Assembly (NCBI RefSeq): GCF_036014015.1
Contig: NZ_CP107905.1
Coordinates: forward strand, 10,540,001 to 10,604,000
Reading direction: 5' to 3'
Source of the DNA: Streptomyces sp. NBC_00457
GTDB taxonomy: Bacteria > Actinomycetota > Actinomycetes > Streptomycetales > Streptomycetaceae
DNA length: 64,000 bases
Position 1 is the first letter of the stretch, and every line of letters begins with the position of its first letter. The notes under the pieces are model-generated. The model searched no databases and was not told the origin of the DNA. It was given only the letters and a program-made list of their open reading frames with translations. The position numbers and the translations under genes were made by a program. Shown here piece after piece: positions 50,793-60,691 of this stretch.

Positions 50793-51164
50793 GTGGAACT
50801 CCACATCGACATCCGCTGGCTCCTGGAACGCCAGGCGGAAGTGCTGCCCAAGCACCCCGAGGTCCACGATTTCTCCAACCTCGTGGCCGCCAGCGCCCGC
50901 CACCGCGTCAACACCCCACAAGTCGGCGTCACCGTGGACAACGCCTGGCGCGCAGCCGCCCTCATGCACGCCATCATCCGGCTGCGCCCGCTCCCCGCCC
51001 GCAACGCCCTGTACGGCGCCGCGATCGTCGTGGCGTATATGGACGCCGCTGCCGAAGCCATCGATGCGCCCTACGGCGCCCTGATCGACCTCGCCCGCGA
51101 CATCGACGCCGGCCGCGCCGACGGGTACGATGCCGCCGACCGCATCCGCTCCTGGCGGATCTGA
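50793..51164 (+). CDS. Doc/Fic-like toxin with a degenerate catalytic motif
   Basis: A protein of 123 residues from a GTG start. Length and fold match Doc toxins: N-terminal HIDIRWLLERQAEVLPKHPEVHDFSNLVAASARH and a C-terminal helical segment. The catalytic loop, normally HxFx(D/E)(G/A)N(K/R)R, reads RPLPARNALYGAA, so the histidine is not evident. It may be inactive or use different chemistry. It pairs with the RHH antitoxin gene just upstream. Confidence 0.75.
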   Translation: MELHIDIRWLLERQAEVLPKHPEVHDFSNLVAASARHRVNTPQVGVTVDNAWRAAALMHAIIRLRPLPARNALYGAAIVVAYMDAAAEAIDAPYGALIDLARDIDAGRADGYDAADRIRSWRI

Positions 51165-51519
51165 CCGGCACGACGCAGCAGCGGCAACGTCGCCAGATCG
51201 GGGGACACACCCTGCGCAAGGCATAGGGGGATTCGGCTGCCGCCCGAACCCCGTTGCCGGTGCCAGCCTCGGCGTCGGTGACGTACGCGCGCATCCGCGT
51301 GACGCAGACCTGCCGCCCGCGAACTGTCCGGCATTGCGCCGGACCGGACGGTGGCCGGGCCTTTGATCAGCGTCTGCGACGGCACCTCCTGGGGCCGGAG
51401 GCCCGGTGACGTGATGTCGGGGTGCTCGTTGGTCACGGCGGCGCTCTCCCCGCCCACCGCCCAACGCAAAGAAGGCGCATGCCTGCCGGCCAGGCCGCTG
51501 CGCAGGAGGAAACCCCGTT

Positions 51520-51975
51520 ATGCCAACGCCCCGTACTCATGACGAACGCCTCGCTGCCGCCCGCCTGCGGCTTCAGCAGGAGTCCCAGATGTGGCTGTCA
51601 ACATGTGGGCGCCGCAGACCGCATCTGATCCCGGTGGCGTTCGTCGGCGACAACGACGCCATTGTCACGGCAACCGGCGCGAGCAGCAAAACCGTCCGAA
51701 ACCTCCGGGAGACCGGGTGGGCACGCATGGCAGTGGGCACCACGTCCGATGTGGTGATGGTCGATACCGTTCTCGATGGTCTCGTGCCGGTTCCAGAGGT
51801 CGACACGGACGTCGCCGACCGCTACGCCGCTGTCTCTCATGACCCACGGAAGATGCCGGGCTACCTCTACATCCGGCTGCTCCCTCGCCGCATTCAGGTA
51901 TGGAACGGATTTCACGAGTTTCCTGGCCGCACGGTGATGCGCAAAGGTGAGTGGCTGCCGGACCCGGTCGACTGA
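51520..51975 (+). CDS. Pyridoxamine 5'-phosphate oxidase/F420-type split-barrel protein
   Basis: A protein of 151 residues with the split-barrel pattern [37 protein letters not shown] and [19 protein letters not shown]. It is probably a flavin- or F420-binding oxidoreductase. A GGAGGAAACC site precedes the ATG. The preceding 51165-51519 interval shows no supported gene. Confidence 0.78.
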   Translation: MPTPRTHDERLAAARLRLQQESQMWLSTCGRRRPHLIPVAFVGDNDAIVTATGASSKTVRNLRETGWARMAVGTTSDVVMVDTVLDGLVPVPEVDTDVADRYAAVSHDPRKMPGYLYIRLLPRRIQVWNGFHEFPGRTVMRKGEWLPDPVD

Positions 51976-52044
51976 ACTCGGCTGCGCATGCCGGCAACGC
52001 CCGGCAGACGGCTACAAGGGACCGCGGCGGCGCGTGCCTTCTGC

Positions 52045-52703
52045 AGGCCGTGCCGAAGAACGTCATCGGTACGGTGTAGGCGCGGTCCCTGGCACGCAGA
52101 CTGCCCGCCGCAGCGCTGCGCGGGTTGGAGAACACCAGGCCGCCGTGCGCGGTACGAACCTCATTGGCGTGCTCGAACTGGGCGGTGGTCATCAAGACTT
52201 CGCCGCGCACCTCTACCGTGACCGAATCCGCCAGCTCCTGCGGCAGGCCGACGATCGTGCCGATGGCGTGTGAGACGTCCTCCCCGGCCATCCCGTCGCC
52301 GGCCGTGGGTGTAGCGGGCGGCGATCGCGAGCCCGTCCAGCTTCGGCTCGACACTGAACTGCGCCACGTCATGGCCGATCCGGCGGGCCAGCGAGGCGGT
52401 CCAGGCGGTGAACTCCTCCCGGGAGAACACGTTGTCCAGGCTCAGCATAGCCACCGTGTGCGGGACATCGCCCTCCACGGCGCCGCCAGCGACCTTCCCG
52501 ATCGGCGAGCCGGGCAGCACCTGGTCGGCATGGTCGGCCTCCCAGGCGGCGATGCCGCGTACCAGCCGGTCGTAGGCGTCGTCGTCCAGCACCGAGGTAC
52601 CGCCCAGGTAGTAGGCGGCCGACGCTTTCACCGCGTCCTCGACCGCCTGCGCGTAAGCGGCGGCATCCACGATCACTGCAGCTGGTGTCGTCATGCCGGT
52701 CAT
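52045..52703 (-). pseudogene. ligA: Truncated, frameshifted NAD+-dependent DNA ligase (LigA) gene
   Basis: The N-terminal domain and the adenylation motif [13 protein letters not shown] (Lys in KLDG) are readable from the ATG at 52703. At about 52320 the frame shifts and continues as [41 protein letters not shown] and [11 protein letters not shown]. The match ends near MTFFGTA. The OB, zinc, helix-hairpin-helix and BRCT parts are missing. It is a remnant of an accessory ligase gene. Confidence 0.82.
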
Positions 52704-52844
52704 CCTGCCTGCCACCACTGACAACACCCCCCGCAAACCGTCCGGCACCTGCGACTCCGCAGCCCCTGTCCAGGCGGCGATGCAGCACCCGGTGGGTCCG
52801 AGGATGTCTCTGGTCGCCCCGGACCCTCGACTGAGGGCCATGCG

Positions 52845-54242
52845 CTACCTGGGTTCGGTCTTCTCAAGTACAACGTGCGTCTTGATCCCGCCAAGACCCA
52901 TGGCGGAAACTCCCGCTCGCAACGGTGCCTTGGCAGGCCAAGCCTCGGCTCCGTGCAGCGCCCTCAAATTGGCCCGCTTGCCGGTGAGCAGCTCGCCCGG
53001 ATTCGTAAAACCCATGGCCGGTGGAAGTATTTGTGCGTCCAGTGCCATGGCCGCCTTGATCAGACCAGCGATCCCGGCCGCAGCCTTGGTGTGGCCGATC
53101 GTTCCCTTGATGGAGCTGATGGCGGCGGACGGCGTGTGTGCTCCCGCGGCGGCCCGCGACTGCGACAGCGCCGTCAACTCGGTGCTGTCGCCGACACTGG
53201 TCCCGGTGCCGTCGACCTCGAAGAGAGGCACGGTTTCGATGCCGAACCCCGCCTGCTCATAGGCATGTTGCAATGTGCGGTGGTGACCGCTGACCTCGGG
53301 TCGGGTGATGTCGCCTTGGTCGTCGTAAGAAATCCCCCAGCCCGCGATGCTCGCGTAGATTCGGTTGCCGGCGGCGATCGCGTCCTCCTCACGCATGAGG
53401 ACTACCATGCCGCAGCCTTCGCCCCGCCACAGCCCGTTTGAGTAGCGGTCGTACAGGCGCATCTCGTTCTTGACGAGCGCCCCAGCCCTGGCGAACTCGA
53501 TGATCTCCAAAGGGTCGATGGACAGATTGATACCGCCCGCAACGACCACGTCGGCGACCCCGCTCAGCAGGACGGACCCAGCTGTGGTGACGGGAATCAG
53601 GGACGGGGAGCAGGCCTCACCGACGCTGTAGTCGCCGCCGTTGAAGTTGTAGTAGCTACAGATGCGTCCGGCGACGGCGTTGGACAGGCCGCTGGCCACG
53701 GTGTCCTGGCCGGTGGGCGGGAAGCGCCTGTGGTAGTGCGCCTCCAGGCGCGCTGTGAATTCCGCGATGCGAACGTTGTCCCAGCCCATCTCCTCGAGGG
53801 CGCCGACCACTAGCCGTCGCGCGTAGGGCCAAGGATGCCGCACTTCGTTGGCGCGGGAAGGTTCGCCGTTGTGCGTGCTGCCGATCACCACGCTGATGGT
53901 CTTGCGCGCGAGCGCCTCGCCCGCTGGGAGGTCCGCATCGAGAAACGCGCGGCCCAGGGCGTCGCGGGCGAGCCAGAAGGCGGAGTCGGGTGACCGGTAC
54001 GCGGTGGTTGCCGGCGTGTGGGGGGTGCGGTTGGACGCGAAACCTTCGAGAGCGGCCGCATCGTGGGCGTAGAAGGGGTCTGGCAGTGCCGGATCGGAGC
54101 TGATGCAGTCCCAATGGCCCATACGCACATCGGGGAGCCAGCGGGAGGCACGAGGTCCGTCGACGGCAATCTCCCACAGCTCCTGGGGAGATGCCGCATC
54201 CGGATAGCGGCAGGCCATGCCAACGATGGCAATTCTGTTCAT
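52845..54242 (-). CDS. Stand-alone beta-ketoacyl synthase with Asp in place of the first catalytic His
   Basis: A protein of 465 residues, a type I PKS-like ketosynthase (IAIVGMACRYPDAASPQELWE at the start). The nucleophile is Cys211 (GEACSPSL instead of TACSSSL). The motif HGTGT reads DGTGT, with Asp344. The second His is present as His384 in GTIGHTKAAAG. No AT, ACP or other PKS domain is attached. ATG 54242 follows AGAAGGAGAGGG. Downstream neighbours on the same strand order (SDR, mycothiol-isomerase-like) suggest a small pathway. Decarboxylative condensation would be affected by the Asp, so the activity may be altered. Confidence 0.88.
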   Translation of the reverse strand: MNRIAIVGMACRYPDAASPQELWEIAVDGPRASRWLPDVRMGHWDCISSDPALPDPFYAHDAAALEGFASNRTPHTPATTAYRSPDSAFWLARDALGRAFLDADLPAGEALARKTISVVIGSTHNGEPSRANEVRHPWPYARRLVVGALEEMGWDNVRIAEFTARLEAHYHRRFPPTGQDTVASGLSNAVAGRICSYYNFNGGDYSVGEACSPSLIPVTTAGSVLLSGVADVVVAGGINLSIDPLEIIEFARAGALVKNEMRLYDRYSNGLWRGEGCGMVVLMREEDAIAAGNRIYASIAGWGISYDDQGDITRPEVSGHHRTLQHAYEQAGFGIETVPLFEVDGTGTSVGDSTELTALSQSRAAAGAHTPSAAISSIKGTIGHTKAAAGIAGLIKAAMALDAQILPPAMGFTNPGELLTGKRANLRALHGAEAWPAKAPLRAGVSAMGLGGIKTHVVLEKTEPR

Positions 54243-54590
54243 GCCAGCACCCTCTCCTTCTGCTAGCCGGGCAATTGCCCCTCTGGAGCAAGGCTTCCAG
54301 CGAAGAGACAAGAGGATCGGCGGGCATCTGCGGTCTAGCCGGGGCATGTTGTCGCCGCGCAGGGTGTACGTCTCGACCCGTGGGTACTGCCTGATCCTGC
54401 GCTCTCCTCATAAGCACGGTGATTCGGCTCCGGATCCCGCCCTGCGCATGGCGCACGTTCTTATGACCGGCCACGATGCTGCTCACGTCCCCAGCGTTGC
54501 CTATGTGGACGGTGCTAGGGGGCGTGAGCGGCACTTCGGCCGGAATGCGGTGGCAAAGCAATCTGGTGCATCCGGGGGCCTCGCTGCACG

Positions 54591-55340
54591 CTAGAGAACG
54601 CCTCTTAGGCTCAGGGACGGCGGCAGGAACCAAGGCCCTTGCTCCACTGCTCCCGCACTGGCCTCGATCGGTTGAGTCGGTGGAGTGAAGGGACCCCATG
54701 TGAAGGCAGGCAGCCAGGATTCGGGCGCCGAGCTCCAGGAAAGACCGCGGATCTGCGGGATGGTGCGCCTCCCGGTAAGGGAACGGAACACCTCCAGGCT
54801 CTCTCCGCGCACAGTCGCGGCAGGGTCGCCCGCGCCGACGAGCCATCTCTGGTCGGGCGTCTCGATGCGCAGCGCCGGGAGGCGATGCGCATTCACCGAC
54901 ATCGTGAAGCCCATCGTGGCCAGTTCCAGTGCGTCAGCCAAAGCGGGATGGTCGTCAGGCACGGGTATGCCCAGGGCGCCGCGGATGTCGAGCTCATGAG
55001 AGAACGCATCCAGCAGCAGCATGCCGCGGCGTAGCCAGGGGGTGCGCTCCAGTACCTGGGCCAGTACCCCGTCCAACTCCTCCCAGGCGGTGAGCAGGTG
55101 CACGAGAGGAGTGTTCGGCTGCGGAGCCACAGGTGGACTGATGTCACCGGGCACTTCTGCGACGACCCTCCGGCAGTTCTGGAGCAGGTGTGCGACCACG
55201 TCCCGCACGCTCCAGTCGGGGCAGGCGGGCACCGGCCATTCCGATTTCTCGGGATGTGCTCGTGCCAGCCGGGCTATGTTCTCGCGGCAGGAGCGGTAGG
55301 CGAGGCTGAAGAAGGGGTCGGGATGCTGATTCGCCGTCAT
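54591..55340 (-). CDS. Maleylpyruvate isomerase-family (DinB-like, mycothiol-dependent) protein
   Basis: A protein of 249 residues. The N-terminal four-helix part (WPVPACPDWSVRDVVAHLLQN, ending FSHELDIRGALGIPV with the metal-binding His) is typical of actinobacterial TIGR03083 proteins. The C-terminal part resembles the SCP2-like domain. The start has GAGGAGCCC upstream and lies 2 bp after the stop of the SDR gene, so they are co-translated. The 54243-54590 interval before the ketosynthase gene shows no supported gene and probably holds its promoter. Confidence 0.8.
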   Translation of the reverse strand: MTANQHPDPFFSLAYRSCRENIARLARAHPEKSEWPVPACPDWSVRDVVAHLLQNCRRVVAEVPGDISPPVAPQPNTPLVHLLTAWEELDGVLAQVLERTPWLRRGMLLLDAFSHELDIRGALGIPVPDDHPALADALELATMGFTMSVNAHRLPALRIETPDQRWLVGAGDPAATVRGESLEVFRSLTGRRTIPQIRGLSWSSAPESWLPAFTWGPFTPPTQPIEASAGAVEQGPWFLPPSLSLRGVL

Positions 55341-55342
55341 GC

Positions 55343-56377
55343 CTAGGGCTCCTCAAGGATTTTGCTCGCCAGGCCGGCCTGTCGGGCCGACACATGCCCC
55401 GACTCGTACAGCCAGCGAACGCTGTCGGCTACGGTGTCGGCGATCGGCCGTGGGGCGATGCCGTACGTGGATGCATTCGCGTCAACGGGCGTGGCGTGTG
55501 CACAGGTATAGAGGGCGCCGTACTCAGCAGGGATGTGCCAGGGCCAGATTCGCTGCAGCAGGTCGGTGAGCATCCCGAACGGCAGCATCGGGCGAGCCGG
55601 CAGGAACTTCGCCGGGAGTGCACGGCCCGTTGCCTGCCGGAGAGCCTGAACATATTGACGGGTGGTCACATAGCGGTTTGGGCCGAAGTGCCGCTCCCGC
55701 ACCCCGGCCGGCTTGGCAAGCAGGGCAGCAAGAACTTCGGCGGTGTCCCGGACATCGCCCACGGGAAAGCCGCCGCCTGGCCAGATGGGCAGCAAGCCGC
55801 GCAGGGCGTTTTGCAGCCGGGTGTTCTGGTCGCCCAGGCGCGGATCGTGTGGGCCGAGCAGCGCTGGCGGGTAGGTGATCACCACTGGTGCTCCCTCTTC
55901 CTGGTGCAGGCGGGCGATTGCCTCGGCAACCGACTTGCTTGCGAGGTATGCCTCGCGTGGCATGCCGAGCGGGGAGTCTGCCCGGATCACGCTGTCGGCG
56001 GTGGGGAACATTGCGCCGACGGTGGACACATAGACGATCGGGTCCACCCCGGCGCGCTGGGCGGAGCCCAGCACTAGCTGCGTGCCACGCACATTGGTCC
56101 TGCGTATCTCGGCACGCCGCCTGCTGTCGAAGGAGTACACCGCTGCCGCATGCAGCACCGCGTCAACTCCGTCCACTGCCTTGGCGACAGCGATCCGGTC
56201 GGTGACGTCACCGACCACCACCTCCAGGCTGGCTGGGGTCACGCCCAGCGGGCGCAGCGCCTGGTCCACTGTGGACGGGTTGCGGACCAGCAGCCGCATC
56301 CGTGCGCCGGTGCGGGCAATGGCCGCGACGGAGTGGGCGCCGACGAAGCCGGTGCCACCAGTTACGCAGATCAGCAT
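55343..56377 (-). CDS. NAD-dependent epimerase/dehydratase (extended SDR)
   Basis: A protein of 344 residues. The NAD motif VTGGTGFVGAHSVAAIA is at residues 5-21 and the catalytic YxxxK is YLASK, with YVSTVGA carrying the Ser. The layout is that of dihydroflavonol-reductase-like SDRs, so reduction of a ketone or aldehyde is possible. It heads the two-gene unit with the mycothiol-isomerase-like gene. Confidence 0.88.
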   Translation of the reverse strand: MLICVTGGTGFVGAHSVAAIARTGARMRLLVRNPSTVDQALRPLGVTPASLEVVVGDVTDRIAVAKAVDGVDAVLHAAAVYSFDSRRRAEIRRTNVRGTQLVLGSAQRAGVDPIVYVSTVGAMFPTADSVIRADSPLGMPREAYLASKSVAEAIARLHQEEGAPVVITYPPALLGPHDPRLGDQNTRLQNALRGLLPIWPGGGFPVGDVRDTAEVLAALLAKPAGVRERHFGPNRYVTTRQYVQALRQATGRALPAKFLPARPMLPFGMLTDLLQRIWPWHIPAEYGALYTCAHATPVDANASTYGIAPRPIADTVADSVRWLYESGHVSARQAGLASKILEEP

Positions 56378-56380
56378 CGA

Positions 56381-56800
56381 TCACCCCTTCGTGGAACCGA
56401 GCGTGGGTCGTGTTGGCGTCGCAGCCGAGGACCGGCTGGCCCTCAAGTCGTGGCTGATGTCCTCGAGGCGACGCGCCTTGGTCTCCGAGCCGGCACACAG
56501 GAGTGCTACTGCCGCCAACGGCAGCGGGGCTGCGGCGATGGCCGCGGAGACGGCAGTCGACGGGACAGCCGTCGACCCGGCGGTGATCTCTTTGCTCCCG
56601 CGCGGGCACAAGGCAGTACAGCAGCACGAGCAGACCTGCGCCGATCAGTACCGTGCCGAGGGTCATCGGCAGGTCCGGCTCCATGCCGTCGAGGTAGTAC
56701 CTCATTGCCGCGCCGGCCGGGTGCATCGGCAGATGTACCGGCACGCCGAAGGTGCACGTGAACGCACTGCCCGAGAAGGCCAGCGGGTGCTCGAATCCCA
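56381..56800 (-). pseudogene. C-terminal remnant of an MFS transporter gene
   Basis: Hydrophobic segments in two frames fit the end of a sugar/shikimate-type MFS protein: LPMTLGTVLIGAGLLVLLYCL then, after a shift at about 56600, AAIAAAPLPLAAVALLCAG and SETKARRLEDISHDL. The last resembles the ETKGRxLEEI tail of the family. No start or N-terminal half is present. The following 56801-57603 stretch is poorly coding: a minus-strand frame at 57126-57400 looks protein-like, but no family was recognised. Confidence 0.5.
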
Positions 56801-57603
56801 GTGGGCACCGGTGCTGGCCCGGTCTTCTGCAACGGCCATGATTTCCCCTGCTTCACACAAGTGGGCTCGCCGACCGCGGCTCACATTGGCTCCCACAGTG
56901 GTGGGCGGTGCCCTATTCGCACTTCTCGCGTGTTGCCCCATAGGATTCCTGGAAAGTCTTCTTCCGAACCAGGACTCCCTGCGGCCGCTGGCCGTCATCT
57001 ATCTGCTTCGGGAGGTATCCTGGGAGCCGCCTATTCCGCTAGAACTATAGATTCCATTACTGACACGGTCTGTCTCTGCATTATGACAACCATGCGACCC
57101 GATGCCTTCTCCTGCCTTGCCAGGCTTAAGGCGCCGCCTCTGGCCGCCCACGGGGATGGGCAAGGAAAGAGAAGACGGTGCGCTGGTGGCTAACGCGCGC
57201 TCGAAAGGCGTTCAGCGCGTGCGTTATCGAGCCGCTGGTCTTCGGCACCAGGCTGGGTAACACTAGGTGAGTGCCCTCAGGAGGCCAGCGCGGGACCTCA
57301 CCTCGATGCACGCCAGGTTCTAGGTAATCGCGGTGCACGGCAATATCGAAGAAGCCGTATCTCGATGAAGCGCCTAGGCTTCCGTTAGCGAAGAGACCGG
57401 CCTGAGGGGGCGCAACCTGCGCGGTGGGCCAGGACCTTCGGCACATCCGGCCGGGCGTGACCACGCCCAGCCGGCGCGCCCACCGCGTCGCGGTATTCGG
57501 CGCGGTAGCTGGCGTCTGGAGGAGCAATGGCGACACCGCCCGGAACAGCGCGAACGCATGCCCTACGCCGAGCCATCGAATGTGTCGCCGGCGCGGAGCG
57601 CTC

Positions 57604-58332
57604 ATGAAACCGCCTCTCGATCGAGACCACGAAAAATTGCCAGCTCGACTAAGCGAGTTTCCAGGCGGGCGGCAGGCCATGTCGGATGATGCCTCATGGC
57701 TTGAGTGCTTAAGTCGAGAGGGGGAGGGGTCGAATGGGCAAGTATTTGGATTCGCATTCAAGGATCAGATTGATGAGCCGATTGGGCGAGCACTTGTTGT
57801 GATTCGGCAGCGTTATGGAGAGAAACTCTCACTCGCATATCTCGCAGAAATCGCCGGGTTGAGCAGTTATCATTTCTGTCGCGTATTCCAGCGTCAAGTA
57901 GGGATGTCTCCCATAAAATTTCTGTCCCTTGTGCGTATGCAGCGGGCCAAATATCTGCTTGAGTCCTCAACGCTGAGTGTCACAGAAATAACTCACCAGG
58001 TGGGGTATGGTAGCGTAACTACGTTTACGACCCGATTCTCGGCAATGTTCGGCGTCGCACCTAACCGGCTCCGGCGACAGCATGCACGCAAGTTGCAACG
58101 GATGACCGGATCCGCAGTAGGGGAGTCGCAGGGTGAAATTACCGGCGGCGAGATGCTGGATGTAGCAGGAGGTTGGATTCGGAAATGTTCCGACCCGCCT
58201 CAAGACATGGCCAACGATCATCACGCGCCGCGGTTAGCCGCCCTGTCCCACCGCGCGGATGAATTCATGGAGCAGGCGCAGGAAGCGGGCGCGAGCGGCG
58301 GCAGTCAGAGCGAAGCCACATGGTCAGGATGA
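57604..58332 (+). CDS. AraC-family transcriptional regulator
   Basis: A protein of 242 residues with a double HTH: LSLAYLAEIAGLSSYHFCRVFQRQVGMSPIKFL, then SVTEITHQVGYGSVTTFTTRFSAMFGVAPNRLRR. The N-terminal part is short (~50 residues), so no full cupin sensor is present. The C-terminal ~75 residues are unrelated to the family. ATG 57604 is a choice; ATG 57679 is also possible. GC is lower than in neighbouring genes. Its end overlaps the remnant TetR gene. Confidence 0.82.
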   Translation: MKPPLDRDHEKLPARLSEFPGGRQAMSDDASWLECLSREGEGSNGQVFGFAFKDQIDEPIGRALVVIRQRYGEKLSLAYLAEIAGLSSYHFCRVFQRQVGMSPIKFLSLVRMQRAKYLLESSTLSVTEITHQVGYGSVTTFTTRFSAMFGVAPNRLRRQHARKLQRMTGSAVGESQGEITGGEMLDVAGGWIRKCSDPPQDMANDHHAPRLAALSHRADEFMEQAQEAGASGGSQSEATWSG

Positions 58333-58779
58333 GTGCAGAGGAGAGGCGCGAAAGTGTCATCCGCGAAGGCAATCTTTCTGGCGGCCGCCAAGCGGTGCAT
58401 GGAGGACACCATCCGCACGCTCGAGGAGGCCGCCGGAGGGCTGGAGGGAGAAGAGGCCCTGCACGCCATGGCAAACGCGTACACCACGGTCATCGCGGAG
58501 CAGCCCGAGCGGCTGCTGGTGCAGATGCAGACGTACGTCACCGTGGCCGCTGCTGAGCAGGCCGGAGATCGCGAGCTCGGCGAGGCGGTGCGCAGCGGAT
58601 GGATGCGGCTGTGGCACACGGTGCATCTGCCGCTCGGCGCCGACATCGACGAGACGACGACGTTCATGGCGCACGGGATGCTCATCAACTGCCTGGTGGC
58701 CATGGGGTTTACCTCCGAACACCAGGTCTGGGAGGGCATCTATCCGTCGGCGCAGCTTAAGGGCCGGCTGGATGCGTAG
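58320..58779 (+). pseudogene. TetR-family regulator gene with its HTH deleted
   Basis: The start MVRMSAEERRESVIREG (58320, one frame) is a typical TetR beginning. It is followed at once, in another frame from about 58360, by AIFLAAAKRCMEDTIRTLEE and the complete C-terminal ligand-binding domain to 58779. About 35 residues, the HTH, are missing together with a frame change. If translated from an internal start, it would be a ligand-binding domain without DNA binding. Confidence 0.75.
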
Positions 58780-58839
58780 AAGGAGAGATGGGTGTCACAG
58801 GCGTCAAATCGTGCCCAGTGCTGATGCCCCCCGGCGGTC

Positions 58840-59160
58840 ACGGTAGACACCTGCAGGGTGGCCAGGTGGGGCGCGCCGTCCTCATCACGTACCTAGGCGG
58901 CGGCGAGCGCAGGCTGCCCGTTGACGGCGCCGTGGACAGGGGCGCCGGGGTCGTCGCTGAGGGCGACAGGCCGGATGGGAACGGCGTGGGGCCGCGTGTG
59001 CCGAGCGCGTTGAGGCAGATGCTCGTCGCGATCCGGTAGAGCCGAGTCTGCAAGTCGGCCGCCTGCTCCTCGTACCGGTCGTCAAGGCCCGCCACGCCCG
59101 CAGCAGCGTCTCCTGCAACAGGTCCTTGCATCGTGGACCGAGCCGAGCATGCGGTGATGG
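58840..59160 (-). pseudogene. Remnant of an ECF sigma factor gene (SigG/RpoE-like)
   Basis: On the minus strand CKDLLQETLLRAWRA is a region 2 helix in one frame. The continuation LQTRLYRIATSICLNALG and PFPSGLSPSATTPAPL is in another. This matches the region 2 and linker of SigG-type factors, and the rest is absent. Confidence 0.6.
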
Positions 59161-59205
59161 TCTTGCACCGTCGGTGGGCGGGCCAATGAGAATGGAGTGG
59201 GTGCC

Positions 59206-59715
59206 ATGAGGCTGGCCGAGCTCAGTCGGCGAAGCACGGTATCCATCGCGACCATCAAGTACTACCTGCGCAGCGGACTCCTCCTTCCCGGCGAACGGAT
59301 CACAGCCACCTGGGCCGACTACGGCGAACACCATCTGCACCGGCTCCGGTTGATCCGTGCGCTCATTGGCGTTGGTCGCCTATCTGTCAGTGCCACCAAG
59401 GAGATCCTTGACGCCATTACCGTGGAGCAGAATGACCCCGATCACGTCATCGCGAAGGTGCTGAACGCAGGTTCCGCTGTCCAGGAGCACAAACAGGCGG
59501 AGGGGGCCGCGACGCCCGCGAAGCGGGACACAAACGGTCTCACAGACGCCCGAAGCCTCATCGCGGAGATGGGGTGGTGCGTGCCGCGCGCTGCACCGGC
59601 CGCCAAGGATCTCGGCGACATCCTGGACGCCCTGGCTGAGCTGGGCGTGGATATCGAGTGGCAGACCCTGCTGTCCTACGCACGACTCGCGGACGAGATC
59701 TCTAAGCTAGACAGC
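59206..59715 (+). pseudogene. MerR-family regulator gene cut off by an insertion element
   Basis: A complete N-terminal MerR HTH (MRLAELSRRSTVSIATIKYYLRSG) with the dimer helix and most of the C-terminal domain (YARLADEISKLD). At about 59716 the reading enters insertion-sequence DNA and continues with unrelated residues to 59799. It may still make a slightly altered protein. ATG 59206 was preferred to a GTG nine bases upstream. Confidence 0.7.
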
Positions 59716-59719
59716 CATC

Positions 59720-60000
59720 AGATACACGGTGGGGCTGGCGCTTCGCTGCAGGCCCAGCGGGCGGCTCTGTCTTGTAGAGGCCGATCTGGGATTCCATGAG
59801 CGCGTTGTCCAGAGCATCGCCGACGGTGCCGATCGAGGCGTCGATGCCGGCCTCCAGGAGATGCGCGGTGAACGCGAAAGACGTGTACTGGCTGCCCGCG
59901 TCCGAATGATGAACCAGCCCCGGTCCAGCGGGGGTTCAGGCCCGGTCGCCGCGCCACAGCGCCATGTCGAGGGCGTCGAGGACGAGCTTGGCCCGCTTGC
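59720..60000 (-). pseudogene. IS3-family transposase orfB fragment
   Basis: Integrase-core residues LVHHSDAGSQYTSFAFTAHL (second catalytic Asp) and DNALMESQIGLYKTE (catalytic Glu) are readable. They are preceded by LDALDMALWRGDRA and an in-frame stop. The N-terminal half is absent. Confidence 0.78.
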
Positions 60001-60094
60001 TAGTGCTGTGACCGCGTTGGTTCGCCGGGTTGGTGGTCGTGGCGGTTGGATGTGCGGGGATGTCGGATCCGACTGCTGGAGGCGCGGTGGCCGA

Positions 60095-60385
60095 GTCTGT
60101 CTGTGTGCGCAGACTGACCGACCAGGAGGGGCAGAAGCTGCAGTAGACAGTGCGCCGGGGCAGTACCAACTCGGTGCGCTACCGACGGGCGATGATGCTG
60201 CTGGCTTCGGCCGGCGGGAACCGGGGGCCGGTGATCGCCCAGCTGGTGCAGGCCGATGAAGACACCGTCCGCGATGTGATCCACCGGTTCAACGAGATCG
60301 GCCTGACCTGTCTGGACCCTAGTGGGCGGGCGGCCGTCCCCGCCTGCTCAAGCCTGACGACGAGGACTTTGTCATCCGACGGCCA
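60095..60385 (+). pseudogene. IS630-family transposase N-terminal fragment
   Basis: The HTH part reads TVRRGSTNSVRYRRAMMLLAS, then ADEDTVRDVIHRFNEIGLTCLD. An in-frame TAG lies just before TVRRGS, and the DDE domain is missing. Confidence 0.65.
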
Positions 60386-60403
60386 CCACCCGCCCAGCCA
60401 ATG

Positions 60404-60691
60404 TCAACCAGCCACAGCAGCGGGCTCAGGAGGCGTGGCCAGGAGTGCGGCGTTCTCGGCCCGCAGCCGCTTGATCTCCGCGGCCTCCTCGGACGTGACG
60501 CCAGGCCGCTGCCCGGCGTCGACTTCGGCCTTGCGGACCCATGTCCGCACCGTCTCAGCCGCACCGATCCCCAGCTTGGTTGCGACTGCTTTCATCGCGG
60601 CCCACTCGGTGGGGTAGCTCGGGCGGATCTCCGCGACCATGCGCACTGCGCGCTCACGAAGCTCGGGCGGGTAGGGGGACGGACGTGCCAT
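60404..60691 (-). CDS. IS3-family transposase orfA (HTH protein)
   Basis: A protein of 95 residues. SPYPPELRERAVRMVAEIRPSYP, then AAMKAVATKLGIGAAETVRTWVRKAEVDAG is the IS3 orfA HTH. The normal leucine-zipper end (ENAELRRANEILK type) is replaced after RAENAALLA by TPPEPAAVAG, where the inserted IS630 DNA begins. It is probably not functional alone. Confidence 0.8.
   Translation of the reverse strand: MARPSPYPPELRERAVRMVAEIRPSYPTEWAAMKAVATKLGIGAAETVRTWVRKAEVDAGQRPGVTSEEAAEIKRLRAENAALLATPPEPAAVAG

Noticed and set aside
57126..57761. Minus-strand frame of 211 codons opposite the AraC gene start
   Set aside because: Its 57126-57400 end looks somewhat protein-like, but the frame overlaps the better supported AraC gene and matches nothing I know. 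It may contain a small decayed gene.
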